Origin: Bryobacteraceae bacterium CoA2 C42
GTDB taxonomy: Bacteria > Acidobacteriota > Terriglobia > Bryobacterales > Bryobacteraceae
Length of the DNA: 64,000 nt
Direction of reading: 5' to 3'
NCBI GenBank assembly: GCA_019931245.1
Contig: JAINDL010000001.1
Span: 1-64,000, forward strand
The notes under the pieces were generated by a model. That model made no database searches. It was not told the origin of the DNA and saw only the letters and a list, made by a program, of their open reading frames with translations. Shown here piece by piece: positions 17,082 to 27,685 of this stretch (positions are counted from its first letter, which is position 1; the number at the start of each line of letters is the position of its first letter). The position numbers were made by a program, and so were the translations under genes.

Positions 17082-17720
17082 GTGGGGCAGGAGGCCGTAT
17101 GCCAGGCGGCCCTTGCGCGCTTATTCCAGCCGGACTATGACCCGATCGTTCCTTGCCCTGCGCGGCTGAGTGCCGCCGCCTGGGCCCAAACAAGCGGCAA
17201 CGCTATCAGAGCAAGCGGCAAGGCTATCAGAGCAAGCGGCAAGGCTATCAGAGTAGGACCGGTCACCGACAACGTCACGGTAAGCGCTGCGGCCTCGCTG
17301 TTGAATCCCGAGCGTGGGGTGAGTTCGAATGTGCTGCCCTCGGAGATACCAGTATCTGGCGCCGTCGCGCGTCAACATCCTGGTAACGGGCTCCTAGACC
17401 AGGGTGCTGAGCTGGGAGGCACAACGGGGACAGGAACCAGCCCTTCCCCAGGGCCGGCGAGTGAGGATCGCGCAACCGGCAGGCGGCCGGGCTGTACTGG
17501 ATGCGGGCGTTTGCGACCAAGAGCTGGCTCGCCGCGGAAAAGTGCAAGTCCAGATTCCGCGTCGATGGCCACAATCTGCCGCAGAAGCGGCCTCATCTGG
17601 CCGCCCCGAATACAACATATAATTTGACCTACGCCAATGCATGGGCCCGGTTCACGGGCGTGGTTGGTGACTTCTCCAATTTCGGTACGGCACAAGCGTA
17701 CGGCACAAGCGAATGTCCAA
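17082..17720 (+). pseudogene. Wreck of an Oar-like TonB receptor gene
   Basis: No intact gene is present, but two short translated pieces resemble opposite ends of an Oar receptor. Around 17250-17345 the frame gives VGPVTDNVTVSAAASLLNPE and then NVLPSEIPVSG, as at the junction of regulatory domain and plug. Around 17520-17700 another frame gives SRFRVDGHN, LAAPNTTYNLT, and ARFTGVVGDFSNFGTAQ, the typical end of the barrel before the final strand. About 3 kb that would lie between them is gone and the frame differs. The region also holds a 21-base triplet repeat. I infer an old internal deletion of a receptor that once stood beside the mannonate dehydratase gene. Confidence 0.65.
17191..17253 (+). 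repeat. Three tandem copies of a 21-base unit
   Basis: The unit caagcggcaaggctatcaga plus g occurs three times head to tail; the first copy differs at one base (cgct for ggct). The length is a multiple of three and in the local frame it would encode a seven-residue repeat (ASGKAIR). It sits just before the plug-like fragment of the TonB receptor wreck. Confidence 0.85.
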
Positions 17721-17746
17721 ATTTCGATTCGAGCGGAGTTCTAACT

Positions 17747-18901
17747 ATGAGTGAATACAACACCAGTCGCCGGGAGATTCTGGCGGGGGCGGCGGCGCTG
17801 TCGGCGGCGGCGCCCGCGGCGGCCAAGCCCATGATCCCGATCCCGCCGGGGATCAAGATCGGCGTCAGCGTCAACACCTACACGCCGGAGTACGGGCAAT
17901 ACCTGAAGCAACTCGGCGTGAAGTGGGTGAGCGTGGCGCCGCAGCAGGCCACGGCCAACGCCGAAGGCTTCACCAAACAGCGCGAAACCTGGGAGGCCGG
18001 CGGCTTCGGCGTCTACAACATCGGCAGCGGCGTAGGGCCGTCGGGCAGTCTGCACAACATGCCCGAGGTGACCCTGAACCTGCCGGGGCGCGATGTGAAG
18101 ATTGAGGACTACCTCAACTACATCCGCTACCTGGGCAAGGCGAAGATTCCCTACTCGACCTACGCGCACATGGGCAACGGCATCTGGTCGAGCGGCCGGG
18201 TGATCAATGCGCGCGGCTACAGCGCGCGGGACGGCAATTCGAAGAGCCCGGACTGGAAAGGTTTCTGGGGCGGGAAAACCTACACCGAACCGCTGTCGCA
18301 CGGCCGTGTCTACACCGAGCAGGAGATTTGGGAGAACTACGAGTACTTCATCAAGAAGGTAGTACCGGTGGCCGAGGAAGCCGGGGTCCGCATCGGGATT
18401 CACCCGGACGATCCGCCCCAGCGCATGCTGGCCGGCGTGCCGCGCTGCATCTTCTCGAACTTCGAGGGCTACAAGAAGGCGATTGAGATTGCCAACAGCC
18501 CCAACATCGGGGTCTGCTTCTGCGTCGGGTCGTGGCTTGAGGGCGGCAAGATGACCGGTGCGGACTGCGTGGATGTGATCAAGTACTTCGCGGCGAAGAA
18601 AAAGCTGTTTAAGGTCCACTTCCGCAATGTGACGGCGCCGCTGCCGCACTTCACGGAATCGTTGATCGACGATGGCTACTACGACATGACCCGGGTGATG
18701 CAGGCGCTGGTGGATGTGAAGTTCGACGGCATCGTGATCCCCGATCACGTACCGGCGGTGGGCGACATTCCCGGCACGCCGGACACGAGCCGGGGCGTGG
18801 GAGCGGATGGGAAGTTCCGTCCGAACGTGGGCCTCGCCTACCTGCTCGGCAGCATGAACGCGATGCTGAAGTCGGCGCAGCGGACGGCGGTGAAGGCGTA
18901 G
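17747..18901 (+). CDS. Exported mannonate dehydratase (UxuA family)
   Basis: 384 residues from ATG at 17747, with GGAG eight bases upstream. The N-terminus NTSRREILAGAAALSAAAPA is a Tat-type leader, which is odd because classical UxuA enzymes are cytoplasmic. The core is typical: YTEQEIWENYEYFIKKVVPV, AEEAGVRIGIHPDDPP, SPNIGVCFCVGSWLEGG, LFKVHFRNVTAPLPHF, MTRVMQALVDV and a late IVIPDHVPAVG with the metal-binding Asp-His. The enzyme converts D-mannonate to 2-keto-3-deoxygluconate in glucuronate breakdown. The leader suggests either a periplasmic enzyme or a paralogue with a different substrate. It lies beside TonB receptor sequences and upstream of the DUF1592-family gene. Confidence 0.8.
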   Translation: MSEYNTSRREILAGAAALSAAAPAAAKPMIPIPPGIKIGVSVNTYTPEYGQYLKQLGVKWVSVAPQQATANAEGFTKQRETWEAGGFGVYNIGSGVGPSGSLHNMPEVTLNLPGRDVKIEDYLNYIRYLGKAKIPYSTYAHMGNGIWSSGRVINARGYSARDGNSKSPDWKGFWGGKTYTEPLSHGRVYTEQEIWENYEYFIKKVVPVAEEAGVRIGIHPDDPPQRMLAGVPRCIFSNFEGYKKAIEIANSPNIGVCFCVGSWLEGGKMTGADCVDVIKYFAAKKKLFKVHFRNVTAPLPHFTESLIDDGYYDMTRVMQALVDVKFDGIVIPDHVPAVGDIPGTPDTSRGVGADGKFRPNVGLAYLLGSMNAMLKSAQRTAVKA

Positions 18902-18983
18902 CGGGGAGACCCGGCTGCGCGGCCGGGCTGCGGTTCGTGCCGTGGCCCGGCCGGGAACAGAGTCTGCTCAGGAGGTGCGTGGC

Positions 18984-21950
18984 ATGTCCTTGCACATTCG
19001 CCGTTGTGTCCATCCGTTCCGCCGGGCGCTGCTGGCCGCTTTGGCCGCGGGCGCGGGATGGGCGGCGGAACCATCAACACTCGACGGCCGGTTCACCGCG
19101 GCCGTCCGCCCCTTTTTGAACAGGTATTGCGTCACGTGCCACAGCGCGCGGCAGCCGGCGGCGCAACTGGACTTGAGCGGGTTTGCCTCCCGCGCGGCGC
19201 TGGTCGAGGACGGAAGGCGGTGGCGCCAGATCCTCGAACGGATCGAAGCACGGGAGATGCCCCCCGCCGGAGCACGGCAACCCGCGGCCGGGGAGCGGGA
19301 GCAGGCGGTAAGTTGGTTCCACGCCGTGCGCGACGAAGAGCGCCGGCGCCACGCGGGCGACCCGGGCCTGGTGCTCGCGCGGCGGCTGAGCAACGCCGAG
19401 TACGACTACACGATCCGCGACCTGACGGGGGTCGATATCCGTCCGACGCGGGAGTTTCCGGTTGATCCGGCCAACACCGCCGGCTTTGACAACTCCGGCG
19501 AGACGCTGGCGATGTCGCCGACGCTCCTCAAAAAGTATCTGGGCGCGGCCCGGGAGGTGGCAAGCCATCTGTACCTGCAGGAAAAGGGTTTCAGCTTCGC
19601 GCCTCACCCGATGGTGGCCGAAACGGACCGGGATAAGTTCGCCGTTCACCAGATCATCGACTTCTATCACCGGCAGAACATCGATCTGGCCGATTACTTT
19701 GAGACGGCGTGGCGGTTCCGGCACCGGGCGGCGTTGGGGCAGCCGCGAGCAACGCTGGCGGGTCTGGCGCGGGCGCACCGGGTAAGCGCGAAGTATCTGA
19801 CGATGGTATGGGCCACGCTCGAAAGCGGCGCCGAGGTAGGCCCGCTGGGGCAGTTGCAGCAGATGTGGCGGGCGCTGCCGGCGCCGGGTCCCGGCCCGGG
19901 CGTCCGCGCCGAGTGCGAGCGGATGCGAGCCTACGTCGGCCGCGTGCGGGCCAAGGTGGAGCCGCGGTTTATCAACATCACCGCCGGGCCGATAGGAGCC
20001 GCCTGGCAGCCGCTGCTGATCTGGAAAAACAGGCAGTATGCCACGCACCGGCGGAGGTTCGACGCCCGGCAACTCCAGGTGGCCGGCGAACCATTGTTTG
20101 AACAGAAGGATGTCGTCGAGCCCGAGTGGGCGAACCCCTTCGGCCCGGGGAAGACGCTGCTCGTCGAAAACACGCCGGGGGATCCGGACCTGTTGGTTCC
20201 GGCCGGGCAGCGGGCGCGCTACGAAGCCGCCTGGGGCCGCTTCTGCAGCGTCTTTCCGGACCTGTTCTACCGGGACTCGCGCGGGCGGAACTACTTTGTC
20301 ACCGGCAAAGACGAGGGCCGCTACCTGAGCGCGGGCTTTCACAACGTGATGGGCTACTTCCGCGACGATCAGCCGCTCTATGAGCTGTTACTCGAACCGG
20401 GCGAGCAGGCCGAGTTGGACCGGATGTGGCGGGAGATGGATTTCGTCGCCTCGATCAACATACGGACCTACGTTGAGTTCGCCAAGCTGGGGACGCGCGG
20501 GACGCGGGACGATTTCAAAGACGGGGAGCCGGAGGTGCGCGAGATCGAAGTGGAGCAGATCATCGCCGAGCCGAAACTGCGGCAACTGGAGGCCGCCTAC
20601 CTCGAAATGGCCCGGAGCGGCAGCCCGGTGGCCAAGCAGGCCATCCGGGACTTCTTCCAGATCTACAACACGAGCATCCGCTGGGTGCAGGGTGCGCGGC
20701 GCGCCGCCGAGACCGCTCATCGCGACGCCCTGACGGCGTTTGCCGCCCGGGCCTACCGGCGTCCGCTCACAGCGGCCGAGCACGAGGACGTACTGTCGTT
20801 CTATGAGGACGCGCGGCAGCGCACGGGGCTCGACCACGAGTCGGCGGTGCGCGAGACCGTGGTGATGATTCTTACCTCGCCGCGGTTCTCCTACCGCGCC
20901 GAGCCGGTAGCCGGGGCCGGGGAGCAGGCGTTGGGAGCGTATGAACTGGCCAACCGGCTGAGCTACTTCCTGTGGTCGAGCATGCCGGACGACGCGCTGC
21001 GGCGGCGGGCCGCGGCGGGCGAACTGGGGCGGCCGGAGGTGCTGCTGGCCGAGGCCCGGCGCATGCTGCGCGACCCGCGGGCCCGGGCTTTGGCCGTGGA
21101 GTTCGGCGGCAACTGGCTCGATATCCGCGACTTCGCGCAGTTGTCGACCGTGGACCGGGAGCGTTTTCCGGCCTTCACCGACGAGGTCCGCGCCGCCCTG
21201 TTCGAAGAGCCAATCCGCTTCCTCGAGCATCTGTTCACCCACAACGGCTCCCTGCTCGATCTGCTCTACGGGCGCTACACCTTCGTGAATCCGGCCCTGG
21301 CGCGCTACTACGGCATGCCGCCGCCGGCGGGCGCGGACGGCTGGGGGCGCGTGGACGAGGCGGCCCGCTACGGGCGCGGCGGCTTGCTCCCCATGGCGGC
21401 CTTTCTGACCAAGAACGCTCCGGGGCTGCGGACGAGTCCGGTAAAGCGTGGCTACTGGCTGGCCCGGCGCATTCTGGGCGAGGAGATTCCGCCGCCCCCG
21501 GCGGTGGTGCCCGAACTGCCGGCCGACGAAGCCCGGATGGACCTGCCCCTGCGGCAGATGCTCGAGCGGCATCGCAACAATCCGGCCTGCGCTTCCTGTC
21601 ACGCCCGGTTCGACTCGTTTGGCTTAGCCCTCGAGGGCTTCGATCCGGTGGGCCGCGCGCGTTCGGCGGATCAGGCGGGGCGGCCGGTGGATGCCAGCGC
21701 CGTCTTTCCGGGCGGTGTCGCGGGGCGGGGGGTAGCGGGGCTGCGGCAGTACATCCGGACGCACCGGGAGCAGGACTTCCTGCGCGGGTTTACGGGCAAG
21801 CTGCTGGCGTATGCGTTGGGGCGGAGTTTAGCGTTTTCCGACGAGGTGCTGATCGAACAGATGGGCGCGGAGTTAGCGCGCCACGGCCACCGGTTTGAGA
21901 CCGTCGTGGCTTGTATTGTAACCAGCCGGCAGTTCCGGCATAAGAGGTAG
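18984..21950 (+). CDS. Secreted cytochrome-like DUF1587/1592/1595/1588/1585 protein
   Basis: 988 residues from ATG at 18984, with AGGAGG at 18970-18975 eight bases upstream. A signal peptide (LLAALAAGAGWAAE) precedes a cytochrome-like haem motif (FLNRYCVTCHSARQPAAQLD). The family domains follow in order: DUF1587 (RLSNAEYDYTIRDLTGVDI), DUF1595 (FAARAYRRPLTAAEHEDV), DUF1592 (YELANRLSYFLWSSMPDD), DUF1588 (LLPMAAFLTKNAPGLRTSP) and DUF1585 (REQDFLRGFTGKLLAYALG). A second CxxCH (ACASCHARFDSF) lies between the last two. This is the classic planctomycete/acidobacterial architecture, and its usual partner, DUF1552, follows three bases later. Function is unproven; export and haem binding are well supported by the motifs. 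Confidence 0.9.
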   Translation: MSLHIRRCVHPFRRALLAALAAGAGWAAEPSTLDGRFTAAVRPFLNRYCVTCHSARQPAAQLDLSGFASRAALVEDGRRWRQILERIEAREMPPAGARQPAAGEREQAVSWFHAVRDEERRRHAGDPGLVLARRLSNAEYDYTIRDLTGVDIRPTREFPVDPANTAGFDNSGETLAMSPTLLKKYLGAAREVASHLYLQEKGFSFAPHPMVAETDRDKFAVHQIIDFYHRQNIDLADYFETAWRFRHRAALGQPRATLAGLARAHRVSAKYLTMVWATLESGAEVGPLGQLQQMWRALPAPGPGPGVRAECERMRAYVGRVRAKVEPRFINITAGPIGAAWQPLLIWKNRQYATHRRRFDARQLQVAGEPLFEQKDVVEPEWANPFGPGKTLLVENTPGDPDLLVPAGQRARYEAAWGRFCSVFPDLFYRDSRGRNYFVTGKDEGRYLSAGFHNVMGYFRDDQPLYELLLEPGEQAELDRMWREMDFVASINIRTYVEFAKLGTRGTRDDFKDGEPEVREIEVEQIIAEPKLRQLEAAYLEMARSGSPVAKQAIRDFFQIYNTSIRWVQGARRAAETAHRDALTAFAARAYRRPLTAAEHEDVLSFYEDARQRTGLDHESAVRETVVMILTSPRFSYRAEPVAGAGEQALGAYELANRLSYFLWSSMPDDALRRRAAAGELGRPEVLLAEARRMLRDPRARALAVEFGGNWLDIRDFAQLSTVDRERFPAFTDEVRAALFEEPIRFLEHLFTHNGSLLDLLYGRYTFVNPALARYYGMPPPAGADGWGRVDEAARYGRGGLLPMAAFLTKNAPGLRTSPVKRGYWLARRILGEEIPPPPAVVPELPADEARMDLPLRQMLERHRNNPACASCHARFDSFGLALEGFDPVGRARSADQAGRPVDASAVFPGGVAGRGVAGLRQYIRTHREQDFLRGFTGKLLAYALGRSLAFSDEVLIEQMGAELARHGHRFETVVACIVTSRQFRHKR

Positions 21951-21953
21951 CGT

Positions 21954-23252
21954 ATGAGCAGGACGAAGATCGGGCGGCGAGCGTTTCTTTACGGCAGCGG
22001 AGTCACCATGGGGCTGCCGTGGCTCGAATCGCTGCACGGCGCGGCGCCGGAGGGGCCGCAGCGGTTTGCCGTGCTGTTCATGGGCACGGGCATCAGCCCG
22101 GGGCGCTGGTGGGCGAAGGGTTCGGGCGCGGCGATGGAGTTGGGCGAGTCGCTCGCGCCGCTCGAGCCGGTCAAGTCCAGGCTGAATGTGATTGACGGGT
22201 TGTTCAACAAAGAAGGGACCGGCCAGGGGATTCATCCGGCGATGACCGGCAACCTACTCTCAGGCGTCCCGATTCGCAAGGGATCCATCATCCACGGGGG
22301 GATCACGATCGACCAGATGCTGGCCAACCGCATTGGTCAGGATACCCAGCAGCCCAGCATGGTGTTGGCTTGTGAACGAGCGATGACCGGCTTTCACGAG
22401 AGCAATTTTTCAAACGCCTACAGCTCGCACATCTCCTGGCAGAGCGCCGATTCGCCGGTGCCCAACGAGATGTATCCTTCGCTGGCCTTCGACAGCCTGT
22501 TTGAGAACGGCGGACAGCTGCGGAACACGAGCGTGCTCGACCGGGTAAAGGAGCACGCGGCTTCGCTCCGCGGCCGGATCAACGCGACCGACCGGAACAA
22601 ACTCGACGAGTATCTGGCCAGCGTCCGCGAGGTGGAGCGGAGCATGGAGCGGCTGCGGACGGAAAAGGCGCGGGCCGAGGAGCGGGCCAGCCGCGCGGGG
22701 CGGCCGTTGTCGGCGATGCCGCGTCCCGCCGACGGCCTGCCCGAGGATATCCGCGACCATATCCGGCTGATGAGCGACATCATCGCGCTCGGTTTTCAGA
22801 CGGACCGGACGCGGGTGGCATCGCTGCTGCTGGCGCGGGATCTTTCGGCGATCTACTACCCGTTCCTCGGGGTCAGCCGCCAGCACCACGGGGCGTCGCA
22901 TTACGATACCGAGGCGGACTATCAGAAGATCGTGCGCTTCCACGTCGAGCAGCTGCTCTATCTGGCGCAGCGGCTTGACGCGATGAAAGAAGGGGAGCGT
23001 TCGGTGCTGGACAACTCCTGCCTCTTGTTCCTTTCGAATATGTGGTCTGGCACCAAACACGACAACAAAAAAGTGCCGGTGTTGACCCTGGGAGGCCTCG
23101 GCGGGAAGCTGGCAACGGGCCGGGCGCTCGACTACTTCACGGCCGGGGACGACAACCGCAAATTATGCAGCCTGTACCTGGGAATCATGGACCGCATGGG
23201 CGTGGTTCTGCCGCAGTTCGGTGATGCGAAGGCCCGGTTGGCGGGCTTCTAG
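21954..23252 (+). CDS. DUF1552 family exported protein
   Basis: 432 residues from ATG at 21954, three bases after the partner's stop. Tat-type leader (KIGRRAFLYGSGVTMGLPW). Family marks are RFAVLFMGTGISPGRWW, GIHPAMTGNLLSG, LDEYLASVREVERSMERLR and GVSRQHHGASHYD, as in DUF1552. The protein is almost invariably paired with a DUF1592-type gene. The stop codon shares the four bases CTAG (23249-23252) with the stop of the convergent minus-strand gene, so there is no spacer at all between the two genes. Confidence 0.88.
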   Translation: MSRTKIGRRAFLYGSGVTMGLPWLESLHGAAPEGPQRFAVLFMGTGISPGRWWAKGSGAAMELGESLAPLEPVKSRLNVIDGLFNKEGTGQGIHPAMTGNLLSGVPIRKGSIIHGGITIDQMLANRIGQDTQQPSMVLACERAMTGFHESNFSNAYSSHISWQSADSPVPNEMYPSLAFDSLFENGGQLRNTSVLDRVKEHAASLRGRINATDRNKLDEYLASVREVERSMERLRTEKARAEERASRAGRPLSAMPRPADGLPEDIRDHIRLMSDIIALGFQTDRTRVASLLLARDLSAIYYPFLGVSRQHHGASHYDTEADYQKIVRFHVEQLLYLAQRLDAMKEGERSVLDNSCLLFLSNMWSGTKHDNKKVPVLTLGGLGGKLATGRALDYFTAGDDNRKLCSLYLGIMDRMGVVLPQFGDAKARLAGF

Positions 23253-25486
23253 CGCCGGTCAAGCCGGGCGAGCACCTGCCGGCAGTTGAGGACCTTCTCG
23301 ACGAGATCGAGCGGGCGGTAGTAGTAGTGGTTGGTGGCCTCGTAGCCGATGGTGGCCGTTCGGCGCGCTACGTCGTACTGCCGGCGGGCGAGGGCGAGTT
23401 CGGCCTCGGCCAGCGCCCGCAGGCGCCCGGCGTCGCCGCGGTGGGCGTAAAAGGCCACCTGGTTGGCCGCGCTCTGAAAGTGGTGGTAGCAGGTGCGGGC
23501 TATGTCGAGATCGGCCGTGGCCCGCGGCGCGGCGCGTTCGAACAGATCGAGTCCGCGCTTCCACCCCGCCGCGACTTTGCTCAGCTGCGCCACCACGATC
23601 TCAGGCGGATAGTTGCCGCACCAACTCTTCATGGCATCGTGGGGGAACAGGATCATACCCGGTGGGAGTCCGGTGGGCTCAAGGCGCAGCAGGTTAGCGG
23701 GCCCGTGCTGGGTGGGTAGGATGTAGATCTGCACGCCGTACGGGAACTCGGCAAAGGCTTCGCTGAACAGCCGCCAGGCCTCGACGACCGCGGCCGCGGC
23801 GGGGTGCCCGTAACGCGCGGCGGCCACGCGCTGCAGGATCTCCGCGGGCGAAGGCCGGGGAGAGTAGAAGAAATAGCTGGCCGCTTCAAGATTCGGTGAT
23901 GGGTAGCCGCCACAGGTCCACGACAGCATGAGGCCCGAGACCCCCGCCCGCTCGAGCTTTTCGCAGTGCTCGAGCACGAGGTGCGGCACGGGGATGTAGG
24001 GAACCGCCGAGATCTCCCAGGTGTTATTGAAAGCGACCTTGGCCACCGTGCGCAGGCCCGCTTGGCGCGCGATCTGCCAGTTGCGCGTCGCTCGCGGCCC
24101 CGGGCCGACAACGGACATGGAGTACTCTCCCACGCGCGACCGCACGCCACCCCGTTCCACCGGTTGCGACCATTCGCTGATGCTCGCGTACAGGACGTCC
24201 TTGTCGAGCTTCGGAATCAGCCGCGCCGCCATCTCATCGGGCCAGCCCCAGTCCCAGTGAATGATCTCGGCCGTGGCGCTCGCCGCGCGAATCCCCTGGC
24301 GCATGGCGCGGAACAGCTCGGCCAGCACCTCTTCGCTCGAGCGCTCCCGGCAACGCGGGCAGTCGCGCGCGACCGGCGCTTTGACGCCCCAGGCGCCGCC
24401 GTGCGAGAAGCAGTTGGTGTGGTTTTCCGACATCGAGATCGTGAAGATGCCGCCCAACCCCGGCGCCTGGCGGAAGACGTGTTCGAGCGAGGAGCTCATC
24501 CAGTCGCGAACCGTACCGGTGCTCGTGCACAGCGACCACCAATCTTGAAACCGCTCGCCCCGCACCGCCGGATGACGCGTAAAGAAGGCGGCCGGCATGG
24601 CGCGCGGCTCGTTCATGTAGAGATAGATCTTCACGCCGTAGCGCGCGGCGCGCGCGATCAGGGCGTTGAGGTTCTTGAGACGCGTCGGCCAGCCCTGCCC
24701 GAACTCCGGGAACGCCCGCGCCGGGGCCATCGTGTTCAGTACCGCCTGCATCCAGACGCCGTTGACGCCGGAGGCGGCCAATCGCTCGAGCAGGCCATCG
24801 GGGAAGGGATCGGCGTCGGTCTCGACCAACGGATCACCGTAGAGAGCGAAGTAGGAGTAGACGTAGCGCGGGGTCCAGACGGCCTGCCCCGGACGCGGCG
24901 CCGGGGCCTTGCCCGTAGCCTTGGCCAACTGGTCGACGAAAGCAAACGGCGGTTCGCCGGCGGCGTCGATTGCCGGACCGAAGACCTGGCGAACGATCTG
25001 GCGGATCTCCGCTGTCCGCCGGCGTTCGGCGGGCGTGGGAGCGTGCCAGGCCAGAGGCGCGAGTTCCGGCTTGGCCTGCAGCTTCACATCAAGGAAATCG
25101 TCCTCCTTCAGCGTAAAAGCAAACCGCGGCTCCTCCCACCCGAGCAGTTCCATGATCTGCGCGTTGGGCAGCACGTGCCAGTTCTGGCGGATGACGGTGA
25201 TGTAAAGCCGGCGCAGTTGGTCGTTCGTGAGGCGGATCTTGCGCGGCAGGCCGAGGGAGCGGCCGAGCGATTCCACATCGCGGGGCGTGGCGCCCAGCAC
25301 CTGCGCGATGCGGTCGAGATTAGCCAACTCCCAGTTCCGCCAGACGAACAGATGGAGGCGGCTCGGGAAGTGGGACTCCTCCAGCGGGCGCACGGCGGCA
25401 TCAATCGGGGAGAGGAGCGGGGAGAGGAGCGGAGAGAGGAGGGGCAGGCCGGCCAGCGGCAGGAGGTCGCGTCGGCGAATGGTCAT
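23249..25486 (-). CDS. Exported glycosidase-like protein of unknown specificity
   Basis: 745 residues from ATG at 25486. The leader begins MTIRRRDLLPLAGLPLLSP (Tat-like RRRDLL) and contains LLSP three times in a row, encoded by a 12-base tandem repeat. I do not recognise the family with certainty. Segments such as GVNGVWMQAVLNTM, ARYGVKIYLYMNEPRAM, GIFTISMSENHTNCFSH, EIIHWDWGWPDEMAA and SGLMLSWTCGGYPSPN look like strands of a TIM-barrel glycoside hydrolase with conserved acidic and aromatic residues. A CxxC (DCPRCRER) lies mid-protein. The C-terminal ~150 residues are helical. It converges on the DUF1552 gene and diverges from the polyglutamine gene. A secreted carbohydrate-active enzyme is the best guess. 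Confidence 0.6.
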   Translation of the reverse strand: MTIRRRDLLPLAGLPLLSPLLSPLLSPIDAAVRPLEESHFPSRLHLFVWRNWELANLDRIAQVLGATPRDVESLGRSLGLPRKIRLTNDQLRRLYITVIRQNWHVLPNAQIMELLGWEEPRFAFTLKEDDFLDVKLQAKPELAPLAWHAPTPAERRRTAEIRQIVRQVFGPAIDAAGEPPFAFVDQLAKATGKAPAPRPGQAVWTPRYVYSYFALYGDPLVETDADPFPDGLLERLAASGVNGVWMQAVLNTMAPARAFPEFGQGWPTRLKNLNALIARAARYGVKIYLYMNEPRAMPAAFFTRHPAVRGERFQDWWSLCTSTGTVRDWMSSSLEHVFRQAPGLGGIFTISMSENHTNCFSHGGAWGVKAPVARDCPRCRERSSEEVLAELFRAMRQGIRAASATAEIIHWDWGWPDEMAARLIPKLDKDVLYASISEWSQPVERGGVRSRVGEYSMSVVGPGPRATRNWQIARQAGLRTVAKVAFNNTWEISAVPYIPVPHLVLEHCEKLERAGVSGLMLSWTCGGYPSPNLEAASYFFYSPRPSPAEILQRVAAARYGHPAAAAVVEAWRLFSEAFAEFPYGVQIYILPTQHGPANLLRLEPTGLPPGMILFPHDAMKSWCGNYPPEIVVAQLSKVAAGWKRGLDLFERAAPRATADLDIARTCYHHFQSAANQVAFYAHRGDAGRLRALAEAELALARRQYDVARRTATIGYEATNHYYYRPLDLVEKVLNCRQVLARLDRR

Positions 25487-25579
25487 GAGGATTTCCGATG
25501 CGACAACGATAACAGAGCCGGGGCCTCCACCAGCAGCCCCGCCATTGACCTATACCAACTTCTGCGTCAGGATACCTCC

Positions 25580-27679
<2,100 letters not shown>

Positions 27680-27685
27680 CGCCGC

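Noticed and set aside
17082-17627. Plus-strand frame of 181 codons as an intact gene
   Set aside because: It joins unrelated-looking pieces, has no ribosome site, and the receptor-like fragments lie in different frames, so it is treated as part of a wreck.
18910-18927. Hairpin CCCGGC/GCCGGG after the mannonate dehydratase gene as a terminator
   Set aside because: Only six base pairs, no T-run, and such pairs are expected by chance at this GC content.
13000-25000. A dif recombination site at the composition switch
   Set aside because: I searched by eye for XerCD-like arms (TTATGTTAA type) and found none; aacatataattt near 17610 is explained by receptor-like codons.
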